A stretch of 51,158 nucleotides of DNA, taken from Micavibrio sp. UBA1850 (GTDB taxonomy: Bacteria; Pseudomonadota; Alphaproteobacteria; Micavibrionales; Micavibrionaceae). The position numbers and the translations under genes are program-made. Under the pieces are notes generated by a model. That model was not told the origin of the DNA. It did not search any database and saw nothing but the letters and a program-made list of their open reading frames with translations. The DNA is taken from assembly GCA_002338525.1 (NCBI GenBank), contig DDIM01000019.1, positions 1-51,158 of the forward strand, given 5' to 3'. Shown piece after piece: positions 1 through 8,428 of the stretch (positions are counted from its first letter, which is position 1; every line of letters begins with the position of its first letter).

Positions 1-374
1 TTACCACACCCTGTTGGTCCAAGGATAAGGATGTTTGACTTTGACAATTCAATGTCTGAACCTTTTTGGCCGTGCTCAAGACGTTTATAGTGATTGTGTA
101 CAGCAACAGACAGAACACGTTTGGCTTGTGATTGTCCGATAACATACTCATCAAGAAAGCCTTTAATCTCGCTTGGTGTTGGGACTTTGCTGTCGCTACC
201 GCTTACAAGATTGCTTTTGTCTTCCTCTTGAATGATGTCCATACATAACTCGACACATTCGTTACAAACGAATACGTTTGGTCCTGCGATAAGTTTTCTC
301 ACCTCATGCTGGCTTTTGCCACAAAAAGAGCAGTAAAGGGTGTTTTTGCTATCTGAATTTTCTGATTTACTCAT
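1..374 (-). CDS. clpX: ATP-dependent Clp protease ATP-binding subunit ClpX (3' part outside window)
   Basis: AAA+ unfoldase that recognises substrates and feeds them to the ClpP protease in the cytoplasm. Only the first 124 codons are present; the window edge cuts the gene inside the Walker A loop (LGPTGCG). Residues 13-45 form the N-terminal ClpX zinc finger, with Cys pairs in LYCSFCGK and VFVCNECVELC. The VPTPSEIKGFLDEYVIGQ stretch typical of ClpX follows. The ATG at 372-374 gives the standard N-terminus (MSKSENSD). The upstream neighbour is sufE on the other strand, so clpP, often found just upstream of clpX, is not adjacent here and clpX presumably has its own promoter in 375-532. Identification is secure. 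Confidence 0.96.
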   Translation of the reverse strand, partial: MSKSENSDSKNTLYCSFCGKSQHEVRKLIAGPNVFVCNECVELCMDIIQEEDKSNLVSGSDSKVPTPSEIKGFLDEYVIGQSQAKRVLSVAVHNHYKRLEHGQKGSDIELSKSNILILGPTGCG

Positions 375-532
375 CGGAAGATTTGCCTTTGATGGTTGTT
401 TGATTTGATCTTTGTTCGACTACTTTGCCAGTCAGCGCATAGGCTTTCAAGGCTTTTTTGCACGATCTTGATGTTTTGTCTAAAACAGTCTATCACCTGT
501 GTCAATGCAGTTGAAATAAAGGTCTTAAGAAT

Positions 533-931
533 ATGCACGATAATATGACGTTGGCAGAGCTGGAAGATAATTTTTCTTTCTTTGAGGGATGGGAAGATAA
601 ATACGCCTATATCATTGATTTAGGTAAGAAAATTGATGGTGTGGAAGAGGTGTATAAAATCGACACCTATAAAGTTCAGGGCTGTACGTCAAATGTGTGG
701 CTTGTTGCAAAAATGGACGGCGACATCATTACGTTCAAAGCCGATAGCGATGCCATGATCGTTCGAGGTCTGATTGCGATTCTTATGATTGCTTATAATG
801 GGAAATCGAGAGATGAGGTTCAAGCCATTAACATATCTGAGTTTTTTGAAGCCGTCGGCTTGGATCAACATCTAAGCCCCAATCGCCGAAATGGATTTTT
901 CTCGATTGTTGAGAGAATAAAAAACTTATAG
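533..931 (+). CDS. sufE: SufE-family cysteine desulfuration protein
   Basis: Sulfur acceptor that takes persulfide from the cysteine desulfurase SufS and passes it to the SufBCD Fe-S scaffold in the cytoplasm. The 132-residue length fits the family. The acceptor cysteine is C51 in VQGCTSNVW, followed by the conserved F-x-ADSDAMIVRGLIA stretch and an SPNRRNGF segment near the C-terminus. The first ATG (533) has a weak AAGG about 10 nt upstream; a second ATG at 545 would remove four residues. No other suf gene is in the window, so it is a stand-alone copy. Its 3' end overlaps the convergent gene that stops at 926 by 6 nt. Confidence 0.93.
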   Translation: MHDNMTLAELEDNFSFFEGWEDKYAYIIDLGKKIDGVEEVYKIDTYKVQGCTSNVWLVAKMDGDIITFKADSDAMIVRGLIAILMIAYNGKSRDEVQAINISEFFEAVGLDQHLSPNRRNGFFSIVERIKNL

Positions 932-1531
932 GTTTTTCGAGGGCATCTTTTCTTTTTCGCCAAATGATTTTAAGATGGCGATGAGCATTTTGTCGACGTC
1001 TTCATGCTCTGGACCGACAACTTCAACTTCTAATGTAAAAATAGACGTGTCAGACACCCAGACTTGGTAAATATACATGCCGTCATCTTTGCCTTCACGT
1101 TCGCCTACTAATGTGGCAATGCGCAATCGACGCTTCGGGTAGCCCTTGTTAGATGTGCGGATTACATCAATTTTGTTGTCTTTTTCAATGGCCGCAAGCT
1201 CCTGATCGAGCGAGGTTTGCGTGATGTAGTTTCTTACATCCTTTGTAATGGCCTTACAATTAGCATTGACGCGAAGTGCTTTGTCCAAATCAAATGTTTT
1301 GAGAAACGATATTGATGTTGCGGGCAGGTCTGTTCCTGTAAAAGACGTTATATCTTCTAATTCTGGTGGTGTTGGAAATTGGATTTTAAAATCGCAAAAC
1401 TCTTGATCGTACGTATAGGTAAGGGTAGGCAATATGGGCGTTTCTTTTGTACGCGTTTGCGCAGACGCGCTTGTTGCGCTTAAGGCAAGTAGGGCGATAG
1501 CGACAAATATGTGCAAAGGCTTATGTATCAT
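926..1531 (-). CDS. Exported protein of unknown function
   Basis: I do not recognise this 201-residue protein. It has a clear Sec signal peptide: MIHKPLHIF, a hydrophobic core, then a likely cleavage after SATSASA around residue 24. The mature part is hydrophilic and mixed alpha/beta in character, has two cysteines (in EFCDFKIQF and NANCKAI, possibly a disulfide), and no transmembrane segment, so it is probably periplasmic. Its ATG directly follows the hisS stop codon (TAAATG), so it is almost certainly translated from the hisS transcript. The 3' end overlaps convergent sufE by 6 nt. Nothing in the sequence links it functionally to tRNA charging. Confidence 0.8.
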   Translation of the reverse strand: MIHKPLHIFVAIALLALSATSASAQTRTKETPILPTLTYTYDQEFCDFKIQFPTPPELEDITSFTGTDLPATSISFLKTFDLDKALRVNANCKAITKDVRNYITQTSLDQELAAIEKDNKIDVIRTSNKGYPKRRLRIATLVGEREGKDDGMYIYQVWVSDTSIFTLEVEVVGPEHEDVDKMLIAILKSFGEKEKMPSKNL

Positions 1532-2848
1532 TTACTTATCCATAACCCAGTCTTGAGGGGTTGCTTCATTTTGTGTTTTTTGTGTTAAATCCTTCACTTC
1601 GTGAGCCTGACCATCTTCGAATGGCGGGATCCATACATGGCGAATGTCTTTTTTCTCAGCATATGAAAACTGTTTGCCTATTTTTTGTGGCGCATGGTAC
1701 ATCTCGACATTATAGCCTCTTTGACGCAACGTGCGTGCCGTGTCGGTAGCAAGGGCGCGTTTGTCTTCGCTTGGCAAAACCATCAAGATGTCAGCGGGTG
1801 ATTTTTTACCTGCTTTGATGTGACCGTGGTCTTTGAGGACGTCAAACAGACGTGTAAACCCAATAGAAATTCCAACGCCTGGCAAATGTTTGTTGATGTA
1901 GTTACCGGCAAGATCATCATATCGTCCGCCAGAACATACCGAACCCGTAAACTCAGGAACATCTAATAATTGGGTCTCATAAACAGTCCCTGTATAGTAA
2001 TCAAGCCCACGAACAATTGACAAATCCGCGATAACCGCATGATCCGGGAGGTGGGATAAGTTTTCGACAACAAAGATAAGCTCTTCCAAGCCTTCCTTCA
2101 TCTCATCACTGAGGGGTTCAATGGATTTAATGTCTTTAGTGGTAACAAGTTTTAGAATTTTGTCACAATTTTGATCGCTGATATTTTGTTCTTCAGTTAA
2201 AAGACGTCTTACTTCGTCCTCGCCAATTTTTTCAAGCTTATCAATGGCACGTGTGACAGAAACGACGTCTTCAATGTCAAGCGCGCTTAAAAATCCAAGC
2301 AATATCTTACGGTTTGAAATGCGTAGTTGTACGCGCCCAATGTCAAGCGCATCGAGGGCCTCGTAACAAATGCTTGCGACTTCTGCATCAAATGAAATCG
2401 GCAGATTATCGACGTTAATTACGTCGATATCACATTGATAAAATTCACGTTGACGGCCAACTTGTGGACGTTCGCCGCGCCATACGCGCTGCATTTGATA
2501 GCGTTTAAAAGGAAATGTTAAATCGTTGAAATGTTGTGCGACATAGCGCGCAAATGGCACGGTTTGGTCAAAATGAAGGGCAAGACGCGCGTCTTTTTTA
2601 TCGTCGGGATCGGCTTGTAACCGTTCCAGAACATAGATCTCTTTATCAACATCTTCGCCTTTTGCGGCGATCACGTTCAGCTCTTCAACAGAAGGTGTTT
2701 CGATTGAGCAGTACCCATAGCTTTCATAAACTTTGCGGATTTTATCCATCCATAGTTGTTCAATGGCACGAAATTCCGGTAGCCATTCAGGAAAGCCGCT
2801 TACGGGTTTGGGTTTATATATTTTTTGTTTTTTATCTTTTTTACTCAT
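1532..2848 (-). CDS. hisS: Histidyl-tRNA synthetase
   Basis: Class II aminoacyl-tRNA synthetase that charges tRNA-His with histidine in the cytoplasm. At 438 residues it has the usual length. Motif 2 is at residues 124-142 (RGERPQVGRQREFYQCDID), the histidine-binding RGLDYYTG at 280-287, and motif 3 at 324-334 (GVGISIGFTRL). The C-terminal anticodon-binding domain follows from about 350 (ADILMVLPSEDK). The N-terminus carries a lysine-rich stretch (MSKKDKKQK) before the conserved GFPEWLPEF segment. It leads a two-gene unit with the exported protein that follows without a gap. No strong Shine-Dalgarno is visible upstream of the ATG. Confidence 0.97.
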   Translation of the reverse strand: MSKKDKKQKIYKPKPVSGFPEWLPEFRAIEQLWMDKIRKVYESYGYCSIETPSVEELNVIAAKGEDVDKEIYVLERLQADPDDKKDARLALHFDQTVPFARYVAQHFNDLTFPFKRYQMQRVWRGERPQVGRQREFYQCDIDVINVDNLPISFDAEVASICYEALDALDIGRVQLRISNRKILLGFLSALDIEDVVSVTRAIDKLEKIGEDEVRRLLTEEQNISDQNCDKILKLVTTKDIKSIEPLSDEMKEGLEELIFVVENLSHLPDHAVIADLSIVRGLDYYTGTVYETQLLDVPEFTGSVCSGGRYDDLAGNYINKHLPGVGISIGFTRLFDVLKDHGHIKAGKKSPADILMVLPSEDKRALATDTARTLRQRGYNVEMYHAPQKIGKQFSYAEKKDIRHVWIPPFEDGQAHEVKDLTQKTQNEATPQDWVMDK

Positions 2849-2894
2849 GAGTGCAAATATGAAGTGTGTAAAGGGTTAAATCAAGTGTGAATGG

Positions 2895-4760
2895 CTAGCC
2901 ATCCTTAAATATTGTCTCAAGCTGTTCGATCAGGGCTTGTCCCAAATCTCGAGCATCGTTTATCGCAATAGAGTTTTCGTATATGCGTGTGACGTCGTGA
3001 CCAATTCCGATGGCGTTTAATTCAATGTCTGAATATTTTTGCATCCAGTGTATGACGGATTTGAGGTCATGTTCTAAAATGTGTGAGGGATTTACAGATA
3101 ATGTAGAATCGTCGACGGGTGCGCCATCGGAAATAACCATTAAGATCTTGCGTTCTTCTTGTCTACGACACATACGTTTATAAGCCCACACGAGGGCTTC
3201 GCCATCTATGTTTTCTTTTAGCAAACCTTCTTTGAGCATTAATCCCAAATTTTTACGTGTTCTACGCCATGGTGTATCGGCAGATTTATAAATAATGTGG
3301 CGCAAATCATTGAGACGTCCCGGATTAGGCATGCGCCCATCTTCCTGCCATTGTTCGCGTGATTGTCCACCTTTCCAGGCCTTTGTCGTGAAGCCCAGTA
3401 TTTCGACCTTGATTTGGCACCGCTCCAATGTTCGTGACAAAATGTCTGCGCAAAGGGCTGCAATTGTAATGGGTCGCCCGCGCATTGAACCTGAATTATC
3501 GAGCAAAATTGTTACAATGGTGTCTTTAAAGGGAATATCTTGTTCTTGTTTAAACGATAGCGGAATGGTTGGGTTTGCAACAATGCGAGCCAAACGGCTT
3601 GAATCAAGTGTGCCTTCATCAAGATCGAATTTCCAGCTGCGCTGCTGGCGTGAAAGGAGCTTTCGTTGCAACCGGTTTGCGAGCTTTGAGATGATAGTCT
3701 GAAAACCAGTGAGCTGTTGATCAAGAAGCGCGCGTAGACGTTCTAGCTCATAATCATCTGCTAAATCTTCGGCGGAAACTGTTTCGTCAAATTGTGTTGT
3801 GTATATCTGATATGATGTCTTTAGTCCGTTTTTGTCGAGGTTTGGGCTTCTGTCTTTTGTGTCATAGCTGCTTTGATCTCCTTGATCATATTCCTGCTCC
3901 ATTGACTCTTGTTGGTCTTGGCCAAGTTCTGATGTATCGTCACTATCATTTTGATCGTCTGTGCCATCGCTATCACTGGGCGTGTCATCCGCGGGATCAT
4001 CAAAATCTGTGTCAGGTGCGTCGGCTGCGTCATGATCAACGCTATCATCTGGTTGATTGGTCTCTTCGTTATCCTTTTGTTCGCCGGCATCATCTTGCGT
4101 TGTGTTGTCGGGGTCAGATTGCGTGTCACCTAAATCAACGTCAAATTCAAGATCACGAAGTAGCTTTAGTGTTTCGTGCGAAAATGATTTTTGATTTTCG
4201 ATATTTTCAAATAAAGATTTGAGGCCATGCTCTCCGATACGTGCCTCAATCCATGGGCGATGTTCTTCTACGATTTGTGATAAAGTCTCGGGGAGGGGGC
4301 TTTTGTCAAATTCCTGACGGGCCATGGCATATAGCGCTGTACTCAGGTGGTTATTAAACCCTTCTTGGGCGGCGGCATTGACGGCTGCAGCCAAGTTTTT
4401 CTTAACGCCGTAATATTCTCTAGCGCCTATGGCTTCGCACCGGGCGCGCTCTAGCGCAGACAAGATGGTAACGGCGTCATAATCAGATGGGAGGTTGTGC
4501 TGATAAATCTTTTGATTATGGTTTTTAACTAAAAGCGCCTGCAAATCGGCAGCGCCCCTTAGGCCATTTTTGTCTATGCCCTTTATATCCTCTGGTAGAG
4601 AAGGGAGGTGTGTGTTGGTTTTATCGAGATGGTTTAGATTTGTAAAAGGGGGCGCTAGTGTTGATTGGTCAAATGTGACGTGAGTGTCTTTTGACTCGGC
4701 AATGGCCTTCAATGTTGATGATAAGGCCTCTTTTAACAGTGAGTGATTTTTGCGCACCAT
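2895..4760 (-). CDS. cobT: Aerobic cobaltochelatase subunit CobT
   Basis: Subunit of the ATP-dependent CobNST chelatase that inserts cobalt into hydrogenobyrinate a,c-diamide in aerobic cobalamin synthesis. The 621 residues split into an N-terminal helical region (1-205), a long Asp/Glu/Gln-rich linker (about 207-310) and a C-terminal von Willebrand A domain. That domain carries the metal-ion site DNSGSMRGRP at 421-430, plus a later IGIGHDVTRIY segment typical of CobT. It lies 9 nt downstream of cobS on the same strand, as in many alphaproteobacteria. No cobN is in this window, so the large subunit must be elsewhere. Some alphaproteobacteria carry cobST without a full cobalamin pathway, so cobalamin synthesis is inferred rather than shown. 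Confidence 0.95.
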   Translation of the reverse strand: MVRKNHSLLKEALSSTLKAIAESKDTHVTFDQSTLAPPFTNLNHLDKTNTHLPSLPEDIKGIDKNGLRGAADLQALLVKNHNQKIYQHNLPSDYDAVTILSALERARCEAIGAREYYGVKKNLAAAVNAAAQEGFNNHLSTALYAMARQEFDKSPLPETLSQIVEEHRPWIEARIGEHGLKSLFENIENQKSFSHETLKLLRDLEFDVDLGDTQSDPDNTTQDDAGEQKDNEETNQPDDSVDHDAADAPDTDFDDPADDTPSDSDGTDDQNDSDDTSELGQDQQESMEQEYDQGDQSSYDTKDRSPNLDKNGLKTSYQIYTTQFDETVSAEDLADDYELERLRALLDQQLTGFQTIISKLANRLQRKLLSRQQRSWKFDLDEGTLDSSRLARIVANPTIPLSFKQEQDIPFKDTIVTILLDNSGSMRGRPITIAALCADILSRTLERCQIKVEILGFTTKAWKGGQSREQWQEDGRMPNPGRLNDLRHIIYKSADTPWRRTRKNLGLMLKEGLLKENIDGEALVWAYKRMCRRQEERKILMVISDGAPVDDSTLSVNPSHILEHDLKSVIHWMQKYSDIELNAIGIGHDVTRIYENSIAINDARDLGQALIEQLETIFKDG

Positions 4761-4769
4761 TTTTTAAAA

Positions 4770-5792
4770 TTATAAATCAATACCAAAGCATCGCTGATAG
4801 TATTCTTTGATTATATTATGTTCTAAATCGTCACATTTGTTGAGGAAGCTCATTATGAAGGCTTCTTCACGGTTTTGGAAAATCTGAGTGTTTTCAATCC
4901 AGCTAATCACGGCACGCGGTGACATAACGGTTGAGATATCACCATTTTTAAACCCCTCGCGTGTAAGCGTTGCTAATTTGATCATTGCCGATAACTCTTC
5001 TTTGCCTTGTGACGTGTCGAGCTCTGGGTATTTAGCAAGCATGATGTTTAGCTCGTCATCATGGGGTAAATAATTCAAGGCTGTGACAATGTTCCAACGG
5101 TCCATCTGCCCTTGGTTGAGCTGTTGTGTTCCATGATAAAGGCCTGTGGCATCGCCAAGCCCCACAGTATTCGCCGTTGCAAATAAGCGAAATGCAGGGT
5201 GGGGGCGGATGACTGTATTTTGGTCAAGGAGGGTTAGTTTTCCCTCTGCTTCCAATACACGCTGGATGACGAACATGACGTCAGGACGTCCCGCATCGTA
5301 TTCGTCAAAGACTAGAGCGACAGGGTTTTGCAACGCCCAAGGCAATAACCCTTGTTTATATTCTGTGATTTGCTTGCCTTCTTTGAGGCTAATCATATCC
5401 TTGCCGAGAAGATCGAGACGGCTTACATGACTATCAAGGTTGATACGGACACAAGGCCAGTTGAGGCGTGCTGCGACTTGTTCAATGTGGGTGGATTTAC
5501 CCGTTCCGTGGTAACCTTGCACCATGACACGACGGTTATGAGAAAAGCCTGCGAGAATAGCTTTAGTCGTAGTGGCATCAAATTTATAAGTCTTGTCAAT
5601 TGTAGGGATGTTTGGATTCTGATCGTCTTCAAAGCCGGGAATATCCCAGTCGATATCAATGCCAAATGTTTCGCGTGCCGAAAACTTCTTGTCAGGTATG
5701 GTTGTGTATTTACCGTTATTTGGCGTCAATTGTGTGAGGTCAAATGATGCTGACATAGGTTCTTTTTTAGCGTCTGAGTTTGTATTTGGCAC
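4770..5792 (-). CDS. cobS: Aerobic cobaltochelatase subunit CobS
   Basis: MoxR-type AAA+ ATPase that works with CobT to energise cobalt insertion by CobN. Walker A is GYHGTGKST at residues 93-101, Walker B is ALVFDEYDAG at 159-168, and sensor 1 is LFATANTVG. The conserved FSARETFGID segment before the ATPase domain is characteristic of CobS. The longest frame starts at a GTG (5790-5792) with AAAGGA about 12 nt upstream. An ATG at residue 13 (5754-5756, giving MSASFDL) is an equally reasonable start. It lies between the J-domain gene upstream (29 nt gap) and cobT downstream (9 nt), and all three are probably one operon. Confidence 0.95.
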   Translation of the reverse strand: MPNTNSDAKKEPMSASFDLTQLTPNNGKYTTIPDKKFSARETFGIDIDWDIPGFEDDQNPNIPTIDKTYKFDATTTKAILAGFSHNRRVMVQGYHGTGKSTHIEQVAARLNWPCVRINLDSHVSRLDLLGKDMISLKEGKQITEYKQGLLPWALQNPVALVFDEYDAGRPDVMFVIQRVLEAEGKLTLLDQNTVIRPHPAFRLFATANTVGLGDATGLYHGTQQLNQGQMDRWNIVTALNYLPHDDELNIMLAKYPELDTSQGKEELSAMIKLATLTREGFKNGDISTVMSPRAVISWIENTQIFQNREEAFIMSFLNKCDDLEHNIIKEYYQRCFGIDL

Positions 5793-5821
5793 GAGAGATT
5801 GTTTTCCTTTTATATTTTTGC

Positions 5822-6445
5822 TTAGCGTTTTGCCATCAGGTTTTCGTAACGACCATAGGCAACCTTTAATACTGTATACGCCATATTGATGTTTTTGAGA
5901 ACCTCTTCGGCTTCGGGGTTGTCGCGATTATGGTCTGGATGATACTTTTTTGCCAAAACTTTATATTCTTTTTTAATGTCTTCCAGTGTGATGGGGGGCG
6001 AAAGACCCATAATGGCAAGTGCTTCGGTTTCAGGAGTTTTTTCTTCAAAAATACGATGTTGGTATGAAGAGTTTCTTTCATCATACTGATTTCTATTTTC
6101 TTTTTTGCTGTCCTCTCCATTGTAGAGGTCATCCATATTTCTAAAGAGCGCTTCTTCCATTGTTGTGAATTCACGATATTTCCACGTGGGGCGATCGCCA
6201 TAAAATGCTCTCACGACATGCTCTTCAACTTCTGCCGGGTTCATACCATCAAAGAAATTCCACGCACGATTATATTCACGAATGTGGTCTTGGCAGAAGT
6301 GATAGTGACCAGAAAGTGACCTATCCATAGGGGCGCGAAACTCTCCATCTCGGGTGCATCCGCCCATATCGCACTGAGGTGCGGTTGAGGGTTTGACACC
6401 TGTGTCAAACTCTGGCGAGTTAGGTTTTAAGCGTATTGTTGGCAT
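5822..6445 (-). CDS. J-domain co-chaperone of the cobS/bolA neighbourhood
   Basis: DnaJ-family protein of 207 residues with its J domain at the C-terminus, not the N-terminus. The J domain is at about 143-200 with the essential HPD tripeptide at 169-171 (KKYHPDHN), which should stimulate DnaK ATPase. The N-terminal half has a Cys/His cluster (C25, C30, H48, C51, H54) that looks like a small zinc-binding site. A short family of such proteins is regularly found next to cobS and bolA in alphaproteobacteria, as here. A role in assembling the chelatase or in Fe-S/BolA biology is inference. It is the first gene of the J-cobS-cobT group and divergent from bolA. Confidence 0.88.
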   Translation of the reverse strand: MPTIRLKPNSPEFDTGVKPSTAPQCDMGGCTRDGEFRAPMDRSLSGHYHFCQDHIREYNRAWNFFDGMNPAEVEEHVVRAFYGDRPTWKYREFTTMEEALFRNMDDLYNGEDSKKENRNQYDERNSSYQHRIFEEKTPETEALAIMGLSPPITLEDIKKEYKVLAKKYHPDHNRDNPEAEEVLKNINMAYTVLKVAYGRYENLMAKR

Positions 6446-6499
6446 AAATATTAGTATACTATGTTTTTGATATTTAATGAATGATATGAGGTGGTTTTA

Positions 6500-6757
6500 A
6501 TGACAATTCAAGAGAAAATCGAAGAAGCGCTCACAAAAGACTTGGCGCCAACTTATTTGGTCGTAGAAAATGAAAGTCACCTGCATATTGGGCATTTGGG
6601 AGATGATGGCTCTGGAAACACGCATTTCAACGTAAAAATCGCCTCGGAAACGTTTAGTGGTTACAATCGTATTACATGCCATCGCATGGTGTATAAGTCA
6701 TTGAATGAATACATAAATAATCCTATCCACGCTTTAAAAATTGAAATAATAACATAA
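6500..6757 (+). CDS. BolA-family protein
   Basis: Small (85 residues) cytoplasmic BolA-like protein. Family members bind monothiol glutaredoxins with a shared Fe-S cluster and act in iron homeostasis or transcription. The sequence has the BolA pattern: an N-terminal helix (MTIQEKIEEAL), HLHIGHLGDDGSGNTHF, then the signature RITCHRMVYKSLN and a final HALKIEI strand. The start chosen is the ATG at 6500 because GAGG (6488-6491) lies 8 nt upstream; an in-frame GTG at 6491 has no such site. It is divergent from the J-domain/cobS/cobT group, with only 54 nt between the starts, so the promoters must overlap. Confidence 0.9.
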   Translation: MTIQEKIEEALTKDLAPTYLVVENESHLHIGHLGDDGSGNTHFNVKIASETFSGYNRITCHRMVYKSLNEYINNPIHALKIEIIT

Positions 6758-6861
6758 CCATAGGTTGTAAGTTTCGGTACTTTAGGTTGTTCTTGCGTGT
6801 GTAACTTGGTATAACTGTAATTAATCAAGTTTTATAAAAAACATACAAATGTGGGGGATAT

Positions 6862-7272
6862 ATGATGCAAATCGATATACAAAACTTAGAACAAAATAAC
6901 AGTAATCAGAATAACGGTATGAACGCGAGTTCATACATTAATGACGCTTACAGCAAGATGGAAGATGCTTCTAAATCTGAAGGTAAAAGCACGTTAGTGA
7001 GTAAAAACGTTACCATCATGGGGCGGCGAACGTCTGTGAGGCTCGAGCCTGAGATGTGGCGTGCGTTGAAAGACATTGCGCGTCGAGAAAAATGTAGTGT
7101 GCATGACGTTTGCTCAATGGTTTATTTATGCAAAAAACCGCTTTCGTCACTGACGGCATCAATTCGTGTTTTCTTAATGCTGTATTATAAGGCCGCATGC
7201 ACTGAAGATGGCCACGAGCGCGCTCGTCACGGTAATTTGGATAGGATGCGTCGACGTATTCTACCGGAATAA
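6862..7272 (+). CDS. Ribbon-helix-helix (RHH_4-type) protein
   Basis: Putative DNA-binding protein of 136 residues. Residues 48-108 match the alphaproteobacterial RHH_4 pattern: a beta strand with an R-T-S-V-R-L-E-P-E-M-W motif, a helix (RALKDIARREKCSVHDVC), then LSSLTASIRVFLMLYY. The first 45 residues are Asn/Gln/Ser-rich and probably disordered, which makes the protein longer than many family members (about 70-100 residues). The start is the first of two adjacent ATGs behind GTGGGGGAT. It stands alone and converges on accA; the target genes are unknown. Members of this family often occur as single-copy conserved genes, so it need not regulate a neighbour. Confidence 0.8.
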   Translation: MMQIDIQNLEQNNSNQNNGMNASSYINDAYSKMEDASKSEGKSTLVSKNVTIMGRRTSVRLEPEMWRALKDIARREKCSVHDVCSMVYLCKKPLSSLTASIRVFLMLYYKAACTEDGHERARHGNLDRMRRRILPE

Positions 7273-7320
7273 GACTCGGTCATATAAAGGGTTACGATGG
7301 CAGGAGCCGCAGTATTTTTA

Positions 7321-8265
7321 TTATGCTGCGGTTCTACCCATTTGTAGGAACTTCGCCTGACGGTCAGCAATCAATTGAGATGCAGATTTTTTGTTAAGTT
7401 CTGTCAAAGATTCTTCAATTTTAGCCTGAACACGTTTGATCGCTTTTTCTTTTTGGCGGTGTGCGCCCCCCAAAGGTTCTTTAACGATGGCGTCAATAAG
7501 GCCGTTTCTTAGCATGTCTTCTGAAGTTAGCTTCAAAGCTGTGGCTGCGTCTTTTGCGTATTCTGCGCTTCTCCATAGGATAGAAGCACATCCTTCAGGT
7601 GAGATAACTGAATATATAGAGTGCTCTAGCATTATAATTTTGTCAGCTGTCGCAATCGCAATGGCACCGCCTGATCCACCTTCACCAATGATTGTAGATA
7701 CGATTGGTGTTTCAAGAGAGAGGCTAACCTCAATAGATTTAGCAATCGCTTCTGATTGGCCGCGCTCTTCAGCACCAAGACCTGGGTAGGCGCCGGCGGT
7801 GTCGACAAGCGTAATAACGGGGATTTTGAACTGTTCGGCCATTTTCATAAGGCGTTGTGCCTTTCTGTATCCCTCGGGACGAGCCATACCGAAATTATGG
7901 TTAACACGAGATTCCGTGTCGTTACCTTTTTCTTGGCCCATTACAACCACGCTTTGGCCGTTGAAGCGACCAAGGCCACCGATCAATGCGTTGTCTTCGC
8001 CAAACAAGCGATCGCCCGCCAATGGCGTGAAGTCATCAATCATATTGGCAATATAATCTTTAAAGTGGGGGCGTTCTGGATGGCGCGCCACTTGAACTTT
8101 TTGTGCTGGAGACAGTTTTGAATATGTTTGCTGGATAAGGCGTTGGGCCTTTGTTTCCATTTTGTTAATTTCTTCTGCGATATTAATTTGTTCGTCGCTA
8201 CTTGCGTTTCTGAGCTCAGAAATTTTGTTTTCAAGTTCTAGAATGGGCTTTTCAAAATCTAACAT
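7321..8265 (-). CDS. accA: Acetyl-CoA carboxylase carboxyltransferase subunit alpha
   Basis: Alpha subunit of the carboxyltransferase that moves CO2 from biotin to acetyl-CoA, the first committed step of fatty acid synthesis. Its 314 residues are normal for the family. Visible landmarks are RHPERPHFKDYI, the DRLFGEDNALIGG segment, NFGMARPEGYRKA, the active-site strand TLVDTAGAYPGLGAEERGQ and the oxyanion-type IGEGGSGGAIAIA. It ends with the usual helical tail. No accD is adjacent, which is common. It lies downstream of xerD on the same strand, but a good terminator (8365-8403) separates the two, so accA is probably transcribed from its own promoter in 8266-8364. Confidence 0.97.
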   Translation of the reverse strand: MLDFEKPILELENKISELRNASSDEQINIAEEINKMETKAQRLIQQTYSKLSPAQKVQVARHPERPHFKDYIANMIDDFTPLAGDRLFGEDNALIGGLGRFNGQSVVVMGQEKGNDTESRVNHNFGMARPEGYRKAQRLMKMAEQFKIPVITLVDTAGAYPGLGAEERGQSEAIAKSIEVSLSLETPIVSTIIGEGGSGGAIAIATADKIIMLEHSIYSVISPEGCASILWRSAEYAKDAATALKLTSEDMLRNGLIDAIVKEPLGGAHRQKEKAIKRVQAKIEESLTELNKKSASQLIADRQAKFLQMGRTAA

Positions 8266-8364
8266 ATTTTAATAGTCTCTATTTATTTTGTAATACATCG
8301 TTTGATGCGTGGAATGTATTTAGCACGTAATATTCAGAAATACAAATGTACATATACAAGGCAT

Positions 8365-8405
8365 AAAAAAAACGAGTGCAAAAAAGAGGATGCGCTCGTT
8401 TTTCT
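8365..8405 (-). terminator. Rho-independent terminator of xerD
   Basis: Inverted repeat with arms AAAACGAGTGCA (8369-8380) and TGCGCTCGTTTT (8391-8402), one T-G wobble and a 10-nt loop. Read on the minus strand the stem is followed by eight T residues. It lies 26 nt beyond the xerD stop and before accA. Confidence 0.85.
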
Positions 8406-8428
8406 AATTCTTTAATAGCGTCTCAAAT

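Noticed and set aside
7297..7312. ATGGCAGGAGCCGCAG resembles the tRNA-Trp 3' end (14 of 16 bases)
   Set aside because: Two mismatches, and no tRNA or element nearby. Part of it pairs with the accA 3' end (CCGCAG/CTGCGG), so it may just be a weak hairpin between convergent genes.
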